From Candidatus Rokuibacteriota bacterium (GTDB lineage: Bacteria; Methylomirabilota; Methylomirabilia; Rokubacteriales; CSP1-6), in contig QHTB01000178.1 in assembly GCA_003220615.1 (NCBI GenBank), positions 1 to 38,492 of the forward strand: DNA of 38,492 bases. The letters are read 5' to 3'. The notes beneath the pieces are model-generated. The model ran no database searches. It was given only the letters and a program-made list of their open reading frames with translations, and had not been told where the DNA came from. Every line of letters starts with the position of its first letter. Position 1 is the stretch's first letter. Below, one piece after another: positions 30,501 through 38,469 of the stretch. The position numbers and the translations under genes are program-made.

Positions 30501-31486
30501 CGACGACCACGGTGTCGGTGCCGATGAGTGAGACGAGCCAGCCCGGCGAGGCCCGACGGGCGGCGATGCGTCTGGCCTCCGGGGCCGGGCTCGACGAAGA
30601 GGTGGTCGGCAAGGTGGCCATCGCCGTCACCGAGGCGGCGTCGAACGTCGTCAAGCACGGCCGTGGCGGCGACGTCATCCTCCGTACGCTGCGCGACGGG
30701 GAAGCCCACGGTCTGGAGATGCTGGCGCTCGATCGGGGCAGCGGCATGGCCAACGTCGGCGAGTGCTTCCGCGACGGCTATTCGACGGCGGGAACGGCGG
30801 GCACCGGCCTGGGTGCCATCCGGAGGCTGTCGTCTGAATTTGACGTGCACACGATCCCGGGCGTGGGAACGGCCGTGCTCGCTCGGTTCTGGAGCGCGGC
30901 CCCGCCGAAGCCCGAGCTGGAAGTGGGAGCCGTGTGCGTGCCGAAACCGGGTGAGCTGGTGTGTGGCGACGCCTGGGCCGTCGCGTGTCGCGCCGGCGTC
31001 ACCATCATCGTCGTCGTCGACGGCCTCGGTCACGGCCTCCCTGCGGCGGACGCCGCCGCGGCGGCGCTCGACGCGTTCGCCGCCAGCCGGACGCCAGAGC
31101 CTCGAATCGTGCTCGAGGAGATCCACGCGGCGCTGCGGTCCACACGCGGCGCCGCCGTCGCCGTCGCGGTCGTCGATCCGCGGCGCCGCCTCCTCCGCTA
31201 CGCGGGCCTCGGCAACATCGCCGGCGCCATCCTCGGCACCGGCCCCGCGCGCCACATGGTCTCGCACAACGGCACCGCGGGTCACGAGGCGCGCCGCCTC
31301 GACGAGTTCTCGTATCAGTGGCCGGAGGGCTCCCTCGTCGTGATCCACTCCGACGGGCTCGGAACGCACTGGGATCTCGGCCGCTATCCCGGGCTCGCCC
31401 AGCGCGAGCCCAGCCTCATCGCCGGCGTGCTCTACCGTGATTTCGCCCGGCGGCGCGACGACGTGGCGGTGGTGGTGGCGAGATGA
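30491..31486 (+). CDS. RsbT-like ATPase fused to a PP2C/SpoIIE phosphatase (RsbX-like)
   Basis: 331 residues. The N-terminal GHKL domain (about 10-135) has E48-x3-N52 in TEAASNVVKHG and DRGSGMANV near 81, then GTAGTGLGAIRRL. The C-terminal half (about 143-331) is a PP2C-type phosphatase: Asp160 (CGDAW), Asp177 (VVVDGLGHG), Asp near 300 (HSDGLGTHW) and RRDDVAVVV. In stressosome operons RsbX dephosphorylates RsbR and RsbS to reset the complex, and this is the likely role. The ATG at 30497 overlaps the rsbT stop as ATGA and may be the true start. The stop overlaps the next ATG (ATGA). Confidence 0.88.
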   Translation: MEMTTTTVSVPMSETSQPGEARRAAMRLASGAGLDEEVVGKVAIAVTEAASNVVKHGRGGDVILRTLRDGEAHGLEMLALDRGSGMANVGECFRDGYSTAGTAGTGLGAIRRLSSEFDVHTIPGVGTAVLARFWSAAPPKPELEVGAVCVPKPGELVCGDAWAVACRAGVTIIVVVDGLGHGLPAADAAAAALDAFAASRTPEPRIVLEEIHAALRSTRGAAVAVAVVDPRRRLLRYAGLGNIAGAILGTGPARHMVSHNGTAGHEARRLDEFSYQWPEGSLVVIHSDGLGTHWDLGRYPGLAQREPSLIAGVLYRDFARRRDDVAVVVAR

Positions 31487-33609
31487 GCCTGATCCTGTCG
31501 GTGGCCATAAAGTACGAGCACGACGTCGTCGCGGCACGCCAGCGGGCGCGGCAGATCGCGGGGCTGCTCGGCTTCGACAGCCAGGACCAGACACGGATTG
31601 CCACCGCGGTCTCCGAGATCGCTCGCAATGCCTTCACCTACGCCGGTGGCGGCCGCGTCGAGTTCGCAGTGGAGGGGCGCACGGCGCCGCAGCTCTTCAC
31701 GGTCAAGGTCCTCGATCACGGCCCGGGGATCGCGGATCTGTCGAGGATCCTGAGCGGGCGCTACACCTCGCCGACCGGCATGGGGGTCGGCATCGTCGGC
31801 GCCCGGCGCCTGATGGACAACTTCGTGATCACGTCCGAGCCCGGCAACGGGACGGCCGTCACGCTGACGAAGATCGTTCCTCGTGACGTGGCCGTGATCA
31901 CCGCGGAGGGGATGAGCGACATCGTCGGCTCCCTGGCCCGGCAGCGCCCGCGGACGCCCATGGAGGAAGTTCAGCTCCAGAACCAGGAGCTGCTGCGCGC
32001 GCTCGAGGAGCTTCGCGCCCGCGAAGAGGAGCTGCGACGACTCAACGGCGAGCTCGAGGACACCAACCGGGGTGTGGTGGCGCTCTATGCGGAGCTGGAC
32101 GAGAAGGCCGACCACCTGCGCCGCGCCGACGAGATGAAGACCCGGTTCCTCTCGAACATGAGCCACGAATTCCGCACGCCGCTGAACTCCATCCAGGCGC
32201 TGACGCGGCTGCTGCTCGAGCACTCCGACGGCCATCTCGCGTCCGAGCAGACCCGCCAGGTCGAGTTCATCCGCAAGGCGGCCCAGGACCTCACCGAGCT
32301 GGTGAACGACCTGCTCGACCTGGCCAAGGTCGAAGCCGGCAAGATCGTCGTGCGCCCGATCGAGTTCGAGGTGGCCAACCTCTTCGGCGCGCTGCGCGGC
32401 ATGCTGCGGCCGCTCCTCGTCAACGAGTCGGTGGCGCTGGTGTTCGAGGACACGTCGAGCGTGCCGACGCTCTTCCAGGACGAGGGCAAGGTTTCCCAGA
32501 TCCTGCGCAACTTCATCTCCAACGCGCTGAAGTTCACCGAGCGCGGCGAGGTGCGGGTGTCGGCGACGGTCGTCGACGACGACACGGCCGTCGCGTTCTC
32601 CGTGGCGGACACCGGCATCGGGATCGCGGCCGAAGACCAGGAGCGGATCTTCCATCAGTTCGGCCAGCTCGAAAACCCCCTGCAGCGGAAGGTGCGGGGG
32701 ACAGGGCTCGGGCTGCCCTTGACCAAGAAGCTGGTCGAGATCCTCGGCGGGCGTCTCGCCCTGGTCAGTGAGCCTGGGGTGGGCTCGACGTTCACGGCGG
32801 TCCTGCCCGTCCGATTCCCGGAGCCGGTGGCGGCGCCGGCCGAGGCGGCTCAGCTCGACGTCGATCCCACCCGGCTGCCCGTGCTGGTTCTCGAGAACAG
32901 CCCCGAGGATCTGCTCGTCTACCAGACGCTCCTGCGCGGCTCGCGCTATCAGGTGCTCCACGCGGCGACGGTGAAGCAGGCGCGTGACCTGCTGCGACAG
33001 GTCACGCCGCGCGCCATCATCCTCGACATTTTGCTGCGGGGCGAGGACACGTGGGGGTTCCTGGCCGAGCTCAAGGCCGGTGACGCCACGCGGGACATCC
33101 CGGTCCTGGTCGCGACGACCGTGGACGATCCGCACAAGGGGTACGGACTGGGTGCCGATGTCTACGTGGTCAAGCCGGTCGAGCGTGGCTGGCTGATGAC
33201 GACCCTGGACGATCTGACGGCCGACGGGCGCGGCCGGCGCATCCTCATCGTCGACGACGACGAGACCTCGCGTTACGTCCTGCGTCAGCTCTTGGCTGGA
33301 ATGCGCTACGAGACGATCGAGGCGGCCAGTGGCGCCGAGGGCCTGGAGCGCGCTCGCGAGCAGCTGCCGGCGGCGATCTTCCTCGACCTGGTGATGCCCG
33401 GCCTGTCCGGCTTCGAGGTCCTCGACGCGCTGCGGACCGACGAGCGGACGCGCGGCATCCCCGTCGTGATCCTGACGTCGAAGGCGCTCGACCCCGACGA
33501 CCACCGCCGGCTCGACGGCAAGGTGACGGCGGTCCTTTCCAAGGGCTCCTCCTCGCGCGAGATCGCGTGCGCGGCGCTGGACTTTGCGCTCAGTCACGGC
33601 GGCTCCTGA
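31483..33609 (+). CDS. RsbT-domain hybrid histidine kinase with two receivers
   Basis: 708 residues. Order: RsbT-like GHKL domain 1-132 (SEIARNAFTYAGGG with Glu45 and Asn49, DHGPGI at 78-83, GMGVGIVGARRL); coiled coil about 158-215; HisKA with His228 (SNMSHEFRTPLN); HATPase_c with Asn347 (NFISNALKF) and DTGIG; receiver 1 with Asp515 and Lys564 but ENSPED in place of the acidic pocket; receiver 2 with Asp591-593, Asp635 and Lys687. There is no membrane segment, so it is a soluble kinase. The RsbT domain in front should dock on the RsbR/RsbS core and so place kinase activity under stressosome control (inference). The start overlaps the phosphatase stop as ATGA. Confidence 0.92.
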   Translation: MSLILSVAIKYEHDVVAARQRARQIAGLLGFDSQDQTRIATAVSEIARNAFTYAGGGRVEFAVEGRTAPQLFTVKVLDHGPGIADLSRILSGRYTSPTGMGVGIVGARRLMDNFVITSEPGNGTAVTLTKIVPRDVAVITAEGMSDIVGSLARQRPRTPMEEVQLQNQELLRALEELRAREEELRRLNGELEDTNRGVVALYAELDEKADHLRRADEMKTRFLSNMSHEFRTPLNSIQALTRLLLEHSDGHLASEQTRQVEFIRKAAQDLTELVNDLLDLAKVEAGKIVVRPIEFEVANLFGALRGMLRPLLVNESVALVFEDTSSVPTLFQDEGKVSQILRNFISNALKFTERGEVRVSATVVDDDTAVAFSVADTGIGIAAEDQERIFHQFGQLENPLQRKVRGTGLGLPLTKKLVEILGGRLALVSEPGVGSTFTAVLPVRFPEPVAAPAEAAQLDVDPTRLPVLVLENSPEDLLVYQTLLRGSRYQVLHAATVKQARDLLRQVTPRAIILDILLRGEDTWGFLAELKAGDATRDIPVLVATTVDDPHKGYGLGADVYVVKPVERGWLMTTLDDLTADGRGRRILIVDDDETSRYVLRQLLAGMRYETIEAASGAEGLERAREQLPAAIFLDLVMPGLSGFEVLDALRTDERTRGIPVVILTSKALDPDDHRRLDGKVTAVLSKGSSSREIACAALDFALSHGGS

Positions 33610-33611
33610 CC

Positions 33612-35573
33612 ATGGACATCGCCCGCACGGTTCTCCTGAACGTCGACGACTACGGCCCGGGGCGCTACGCGCGCACGCAGGTCCTGCAGCAGGCGGGCTT
33701 CGACGTGCGCGAGGCGACACGCGGGGAAGAGGCCCTTCAGATCGCGGCCGTCCACAAGCCGGCGGTGGTGTTGCTCGACGTCAACCTCCCCGACATGAGC
33801 GGCTTCGAGGTGTGTCGTCGCATCAAGACCGATCCCGCCACCTCGGCGATCCCCGTGGTCCACCTCTCCGCGACGTTCGTGGGCCCTGGTCATCGCGCGC
33901 TCGGCCTCGAGGGCGGAGCGGACGCGTACCTCACGGAGCCGGTGGAGCCGCCCGTCCTGGTTGCCACCATCAACGCGCTCCTCCGCATGCGCCGGGCCGA
34001 GGAGACGATGCGCGCGCTGGCCCGGCAGTGGCAGGCGACGTTCGACGCCATCGCCGACGGCGTGGCGCTCCTCAACGGCGCCGGGACCGTGCTCCAGTGC
34101 AATCGCTCGTTCCCGGCCGTCCTGGAGCTGGCGTCCGACGACATCATCGGACGATCGATCTTCGAGCTGTGGCGCGGCACGCCCGTCGAGCGCGAGGACA
34201 TGCCGTTCATGCGTATGGTCCGGAGCGGCCACCGCGAGCAGGCCGAGATCACGTTCGGCAGCCGCTGGCTGCAGGCGACCGCCGATCCCGTGACGGAGGA
34301 CAGTGGCCGGTTGATCGGCGCCGTCTACGTGGTGAGCGACGTCACCGAGCGCAGGCGCGCCGACGAGGATCGCATCGTGCTCCTGTCGCGCGAGCAGGCG
34401 GCGCGGGCTCAGGCCGAGGCGGCCAGTCGCGCCAAGGACGAATTCCTGGCCACCGTCTCGCACGAGCTTCGGGCGCCGCTCAACGTCATGCTGGGCTGGG
34501 GCCGCATGCTGCGATCAGGCGTGCTCGACGATGCGGCCACGCGTCATGCGCTCGATACGATCGAGCGCAACATCCGGTTGCAAGCCCAGCTCATCGACGA
34601 CCTCCTCGACGTCTCGCGCATCACGAGCGGCAAGCTTCGCCTCGACGTCCGTCCGGTCGACATCCCCGCCGTGGTCCAGGCGGCGCTCGATTCGGTGGAG
34701 GTGGCGGCCGAGGCCAAGTCGATCCGGATCGAGACGGTGCTGGCACCCGATCTGACGCCGATACTCGCCGATCCCAGCCGGCTCCAGCAGATCATCTGGA
34801 ATTTGATGTCGAACGCGATCAAGTTCACGCCGATGCACGGACGGGTGACCGTGGCCGTGGAGCAGTCCGACGCCGCCGTCCGCATCGCGGTGAGCGACAG
34901 CGGCCAGGGCATCAGCCGCGACTTCCTGCCGTTCGTGTTCGACCGTTTCCGCCAGGCCGACTCGACGTCGACGCGGCTGCACGGCGGCCTCGGTCTCGGT
35001 CTGGCGATCGTGCGGCACCTGGTCGAGCTGCACGGTGGCTCGGTGAAGGTCGACAGCCCGGGCGAGGGCAAGGGCGCGACGTTCACGGTGACGCTGCCGC
35101 TGCGGGTGTCCGTGCAGGATCGCCGCCTCCCCGAGCCACGGCCCGACCCGGAACCACCGGCGTCGCTGCCGGGGCTCGAAGGCCTGCGCGTGGTCGTGGT
35201 GGACGACGAGGACGACACACGGGTCTTGATGCGGGCGCTCCTCGAGCGCTGCGGCGCCGCCGTGACCGCCGTCGGGTCGGCGCGCGAGGCGCTCGCGGTC
35301 CTGGAGGTCGTTCAGCCCGACGTCCTCGTCAGCGACATCGCGATGCCGGGTGACGACGGCTACGCGCTGATCCGCCGTCTTCGCTCGCGACCGCGCGATC
35401 GCGGCGGCGAGGTGCCGGCCATCGCGCTCACGGCCTACGCGCGGCGGGAGGACGAAATGCGCGCTGTCGAGGCCGGCTACCAGATGCACGTGGTCAAGCC
35501 GGTGGATCCCGGCGCGCTCGCCCACGCCATCGCTCGGCTGGCCCGGCGCGGCGACGCTCAGAGCCCCCAGTAG
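33612..35573 (+). CDS. REC-PAS-HisKA-HATPase-REC hybrid histidine kinase
   Basis: 653 residues, cytoplasmic. Receiver 1 (about 5-125) has Asp12-13 and phospho-acceptor Asp56, but the conserved Lys is Glu109 (YLTEPVE). A PAS domain (about 136-245), a short coiled coil, HisKA with His284 (VSHELRAPLN), HATPase_c with Asn401 and two glycine boxes, then receiver 2 (about 526-645) with Asp575 and Lys629. It begins two bases after the preceding kinase and can take phosphate from it through receiver 1. Neither kinase has a DNA-binding or effector domain, so a downstream Hpt or regulator must be elsewhere. ATG at 33612 is chosen because homology begins there. Confidence 0.92.
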   Translation: MDIARTVLLNVDDYGPGRYARTQVLQQAGFDVREATRGEEALQIAAVHKPAVVLLDVNLPDMSGFEVCRRIKTDPATSAIPVVHLSATFVGPGHRALGLEGGADAYLTEPVEPPVLVATINALLRMRRAEETMRALARQWQATFDAIADGVALLNGAGTVLQCNRSFPAVLELASDDIIGRSIFELWRGTPVEREDMPFMRMVRSGHREQAEITFGSRWLQATADPVTEDSGRLIGAVYVVSDVTERRRADEDRIVLLSREQAARAQAEAASRAKDEFLATVSHELRAPLNVMLGWGRMLRSGVLDDAATRHALDTIERNIRLQAQLIDDLLDVSRITSGKLRLDVRPVDIPAVVQAALDSVEVAAEAKSIRIETVLAPDLTPILADPSRLQQIIWNLMSNAIKFTPMHGRVTVAVEQSDAAVRIAVSDSGQGISRDFLPFVFDRFRQADSTSTRLHGGLGLGLAIVRHLVELHGGSVKVDSPGEGKGATFTVTLPLRVSVQDRRLPEPRPDPEPPASLPGLEGLRVVVVDDEDDTRVLMRALLERCGAAVTAVGSAREALAVLEVVQPDVLVSDIAMPGDDGYALIRRLRSRPRDRGGEVPAIALTAYARREDEMRAVEAGYQMHVVKPVDPGALAHAIARLARRGDAQSPQ

Positions 35574-35589
35574 ACGACCTCGACGACGC

Positions 35590-37068
35590 TCAGGGACGCG
35601 GACCCGGCCGCCGCACGTAGCGTCCGCGCGGCGGGCCGACGATCGCGCCGCGCTCGTAGATCAGGTGGCCGCGCAGGAACGTCGCCTGGACCTGGCCCGT
35701 GAGCTCCTGGCCTTCGAACGGCGTGTAGCCCTGGCTCGACGGCGAGTCGGCGGCGTGCACGACGAACCGGCGGGTCGGATCGATCAGCGCGAGGTCCGCG
35801 TCGTAGCCGACCGCGATGTCGCCTTTGCTCGTGAGCCCGAAGCGCCGCGCCGGATTCCACGCGGTCAGCTCCGCGATACGATGCTCGGCCAGGCCGCGCC
35901 GTCGCCCCTCGCTGAAGACTCCCGACAAAAGATATTCGGTTCCACCGAACCCTGATTTCGCGGGCCAGATGTCGTCCTCGGGCCGGCGGGCGCCCTTGAC
36001 CTCGCTCGCGCAGCATGCATGGTCGCTCACGATCCAGTCGACGTGGCCGTCGAGCACGCCCTGCCAGAGGTCCTCGACGTCCTCGCGCGGCCGGATCGGA
36101 GGATTGACCTTGGCGTGGGCGCCGGCCGGTCCGTCGCAGTCGAGCAGCAGGTGGCCGACGGTGACCTCGCGGCGGAAGTCGACGTGCGGGAAGATCGCCT
36201 TCGCCATGAGCGCCGCGTCGAGCGCCTTCCGCGACGACAGATGGAGCAGATTGATGTTGCGACATCCCGTCTCGTGAGCGAGATAGGCCGCGATCCAGAC
36301 CGCGAGCCCCTCCCCGTGAGGCGGCCGCGCTGCGCTGTACGCGCGGAGCCCGGCCAGCGACCGGTCGCGCTGGACGAGCTTCGTGTAGGCATTGAGGACG
36401 TCGGCCATCTCGCAGTGCAGGCTCACACTCACGTGCTCGCCCAGCTCGGGACGCCGCTGGCAGAGCCGCGCGGCCGAGCGCATGACGAACTCGAAGTGCG
36501 CGAGGTCGTAGGAGTCGTCGGGCCCGAGCATCAGGAAGCGGCGCTGGGCATCGTCGTCGGTCCGGCCGTGGAGCCCGTAGCCGCCGTAGAACATGAAGAT
36601 CTTGAACGACGGCACGCCGTGCTCGACGGCGAGCATCTCCATCTCCTCGAGGTGGAGGCTCTCGATGGGCGCCAGGTGGTAGGCGTAATCGCACCAGTAC
36701 CGGTCCTCGGAGAGCTTCAGGACGTCGGGGAAGAAGTCGCGCCACGAGCCGCCGCGGTTCAGGTAGTACTGGCCGGTCCTGAAATAGGTCAGCATCGTGG
36801 TCACGCCGCCCATCGCGGCGGCTTTCGATTCGGTCACGGCATCGTCGGCCAGTGGCGCATAGATGCCGACGTGCGTGTGGGCGTCCACGAGGCCAGGAAA
36901 GGCGAGGAGGCCCCGGCCGTCGAAGACTTCGCGCGCGTGGCCCGCCGGGATCTCCGGTGCCACGAGCGCGAAGCGGCCGTCCTTGACGCCGAGGTCGAGG
37001 CGCTCGACCGTGAGCTGCCGCGGCCGCACGACGCGGACGTTCTTCACGACCAGATCGAGCGACGTCAT
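35590..37068 (-). CDS. Dihydropyrimidinase/hydantoinase-like amidohydrolase
   Basis: 492 residues of the cyclic amidohydrolase family (D-hydantoinase, dihydropyrimidinase, allantoinase). Metal ligands: His64 and His66 (DAHTHVG), Lys156 (SFKIFMF), probably carboxylated, SLHCEMAD near 217, LLHLSS near 274 and Asp in IVSDHACC near 348. C-terminal GDIAVGYDADLALID is the small beta-sandwich. It should open a cyclic amide or imide ring; the substrate is not evident. Its ATG at 37068 overlaps the Rid gene stop as ATGA. It converges on the kinase gene with a 16-base gap and no visible terminator. Confidence 0.88.
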   Translation of the reverse strand: MTSLDLVVKNVRVVRPRQLTVERLDLGVKDGRFALVAPEIPAGHAREVFDGRGLLAFPGLVDAHTHVGIYAPLADDAVTESKAAAMGGVTTMLTYFRTGQYYLNRGGSWRDFFPDVLKLSEDRYWCDYAYHLAPIESLHLEEMEMLAVEHGVPSFKIFMFYGGYGLHGRTDDDAQRRFLMLGPDDSYDLAHFEFVMRSAARLCQRRPELGEHVSVSLHCEMADVLNAYTKLVQRDRSLAGLRAYSAARPPHGEGLAVWIAAYLAHETGCRNINLLHLSSRKALDAALMAKAIFPHVDFRREVTVGHLLLDCDGPAGAHAKVNPPIRPREDVEDLWQGVLDGHVDWIVSDHACCASEVKGARRPEDDIWPAKSGFGGTEYLLSGVFSEGRRRGLAEHRIAELTAWNPARRFGLTSKGDIAVGYDADLALIDPTRRFVVHAADSPSSQGYTPFEGQELTGQVQATFLRGHLIYERGAIVGPPRGRYVRRPGPRP

Positions 37069-37457
37069 ACGATCGCGATGGCCTCGATCTCGATGAGGTA
37101 GTCGGGATGAGCCAGCTTGCTGACCTCGACCATCGTGGAGGCGGGCCCCCTCGGCCCGAAGAACTCGTCGCGCAGGGTCCGAAATTCCGGACGATGGCGG
37201 ACGTCGGTCACGTAGGTCGTGATCTTCACGACGTTGGCGAGCGTGCCGCCACCGGCCTCGACCAGCGCTTTCACCGACGAGAACACCTGCCGGGCCTGGG
37301 CCTTGAAGTCGCCCGGATGGGCCGCGCCGCCGTCCTTGTCGTAGGCCACCTGGCCGGCGAGAAAGAGGATCGTCTGGGCGCCGGTGACCTTGATGGCCTG
37401 GCTGTACCCGGGCGGATCGTAGACGCCGCGCGCGGAAAGCTTCTCTAAAGTCGCCAT
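37065..37457 (-). CDS. Rid-family (YjgF/YER057c/UK114) protein lacking the catalytic Arg
   Basis: 130 residues, family length. LFLAGQVAYDKDG near 31-43, QVFSSVKALVEAGGGTLANVVKITTYVTD near 57-85 and the C-terminal IEIEAIAIV are Rid signatures. RidA proteins that hydrolyse enamines and imines carry Arg (E. coli Arg105) in PARxxVEV; here the stretch is PASTMVEV, so the Arg is Ser. This fits the Rid4-7 subgroups, often found beside amidohydrolases. ATG at 37457 with AAGGAGG. It leads the unit with the hydantoinase-like gene behind a TTGACA promoter. Confidence 0.9.
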   Translation of the reverse strand: MATLEKLSARGVYDPPGYSQAIKVTGAQTILFLAGQVAYDKDGGAAHPGDFKAQARQVFSSVKALVEAGGGTLANVVKITTYVTDVRHRPEFRTLRDEFFGPRGPASTMVEVSKLAHPDYLIEIEAIAIV

Positions 37458-37500
37458 GCTTCCTCCTTGGGAGGTGGTCGCCCTGAGGTGATCGCCGCCT

Positions 37501-37529
37501 ACTTAGGGCGCCTGGCGCGAAAGTGTCAA
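37501..37529 (-). promoter_or_regulatory. Sigma-70-type promoter of the Rid/amidohydrolase operon
   Basis: On the minus strand TTGACA (37529-37524), 17 bases, CTAAGT (37506-37501); TAAGTA with 18 bases is the alternative. The leader of about 35 bases contains AAGGAGG. Confidence 0.5.
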
Positions 37530-37546
37530 GCGGGCTGACGACGAGA

Positions 37547-37566
37547 CCTGTCGGAATTCCTTATGG
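37547..37566 (+). repeat. Upstream direct repeat, copy 1
   Basis: CCTGTCGGAATTCCTTATGG matches copy 2 at 18 of 20 positions. The copies are 96 bases apart and about 80-180 bases upstream of the -24/-12 promoter, the usual place for sites of a sigma-54 activator. Weaker similarity continues for about 18 more bases. Confidence 0.65.
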
Positions 37567-37576
37567 CAGAGACCCG

Positions 37577-37591
37577 ATGGGCGAGGCCCAT
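37577..37591. repeat. Short inverted repeat between the direct repeats
   Basis: ATGGGC-GAG-GCCCAT is a perfect 6-3-6 inverted repeat just after direct-repeat copy 1. It could be an operator or a small hairpin; nothing equivalent follows copy 2. Confidence 0.35.
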
Positions 37592-37642
37592 ATCCCAACA
37601 CATCGGATTCCCGGCGATTCACGGCGTCGTTCGGGGCTGTCG

Positions 37643-37662
37643 CCTGTCGGAATCCCTTACGG
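37643..37662 (+). repeat. Upstream direct repeat, copy 2
   Basis: CCTGTCGGAATCCCTTACGG differs from copy 1 at two positions. It lies 62 bases before the -24/-12 promoter of the PEP-CTERM gene. Confidence 0.65.
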
Positions 37663-37723
37663 TGTAAACCCTACCGGCTATACCCACCCTCGGAAGCGTC
37701 TGAAAAGCCGACACTTCGACGCC

Positions 37724-37739
37724 TGGCATCGTTGCTGCT
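37724..37739 (+). promoter_or_regulatory. Sigma-54-type (-24/-12) promoter of the PEP-CTERM gene
   Basis: TGGCATCGTTGCTGCT has GG at 37725-37726 and GC at 37737-37738, 12 bases apart as RpoN promoters require, with a full TGGCA and a TGCT near the -12. The predicted start near 37750 gives a leader of about 33 bases that contains the GGGGG ribosome site. Confidence 0.55.
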
Positions 37740-37782
37740 CTCTCGCGTGTGGCGGTCATTAGCGGCTATGGGGGCATTCACT

Positions 37783-38454
37783 ATGAGGCAGGGACGAACC
37801 GTGTTGACGATGTGTATGGCGGTGGTCGTGGTATTGCTGGGGCTCCTGGCTCCCGACGTGAGCCAGGCGACGCTGACTGGAACCTGTGGGCCTTTGACGT
37901 CCGAGCCCACTCAGGTCGGATTTTGCCAGACGTCGCTCACGATCTCGGGATCATGGCTGACGATCAGCTTCACGAACACGAGCCCGGCCGCGAACGCCGG
38001 CTACATCGTCGCGGATGCCTTCAACCTGCCATCCGGAGTCGCCGCCACCCTGTTCAGCACGACCGACCCTGACTTCGACACGTTCCTCGAGGGCGACGTC
38101 AAGACGCGTCCCTTCGGCCATCGGACCGACATCGTTTCGCTCGGCGGAAACCTCAACACCGCCTTCACCCGCGCCGGCGGCAGCCCGCTCGGCGGCATCG
38201 CCGTAGGGCAAACGGCTCAGTTCGTGTTTTCGCTCTCGAACGCTGGTGTAAACGAAACCGACGTTTTCAACAGCGAGCTGGCCCGCTTCAAGGGCTTCAG
38301 CAACGGCAAGAGCGACAAGACCGGGGTCGAGCTGGACGGGCCGAGCGGGCCGCCGGCCGCCGTGCCCGAGCCGATGACGCTCCTGCTGGTTGGCCCCGGC
38401 ATGGCCGGGCTCGTCTGGCTGAGGGCCCGGCGCCGTCGGTCGTCAGGCGTCTAG
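37783..38454 (+). CDS. PEP-CTERM sorting-domain exported protein
   Basis: 223 residues. A signal peptide covers about 1-29 (hydrophobic core AVVVVLLGLLA, ending SQA). The mature part is Ser/Thr/Gly/Asn-rich with few charges and two Cys at about 35 and 48. The C-terminus has the full PEP-CTERM signal: VPEP motif, a hydrophobic helix and a cluster of Arg (RARRRR). Exosortases recognise this signal and move the protein to the exopolysaccharide matrix or outer surface. No exosortase is in the window. ATG at 37783 is preferred over upstream frames because GGGGG lies eight bases before it and the signal peptide begins there. It follows the -24/-12 promoter. Confidence 0.85.
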   Translation: MRQGRTVLTMCMAVVVVLLGLLAPDVSQATLTGTCGPLTSEPTQVGFCQTSLTISGSWLTISFTNTSPAANAGYIVADAFNLPSGVAATLFSTTDPDFDTFLEGDVKTRPFGHRTDIVSLGGNLNTAFTRAGGSPLGGIAVGQTAQFVFSLSNAGVNETDVFNSELARFKGFSNGKSDKTGVELDGPSGPPAAVPEPMTLLLVGPGMAGLVWLRARRRRSSGV

Positions 38455-38469
38455 TCACCGCCGGGGGTG

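Noticed and set aside
31432..33720. 762-codon minus-strand frame opposite the hybrid kinase
   Set aside because: Low-complexity antisense frame with no domain; the plus strand has every kinase and receiver motif.
37732..37782. Extended N-terminus of the PEP-CTERM protein
   Set aside because: The upstream ATGs lack a ribosome site, lie in or next to the -24/-12 promoter and would spoil the signal peptide.
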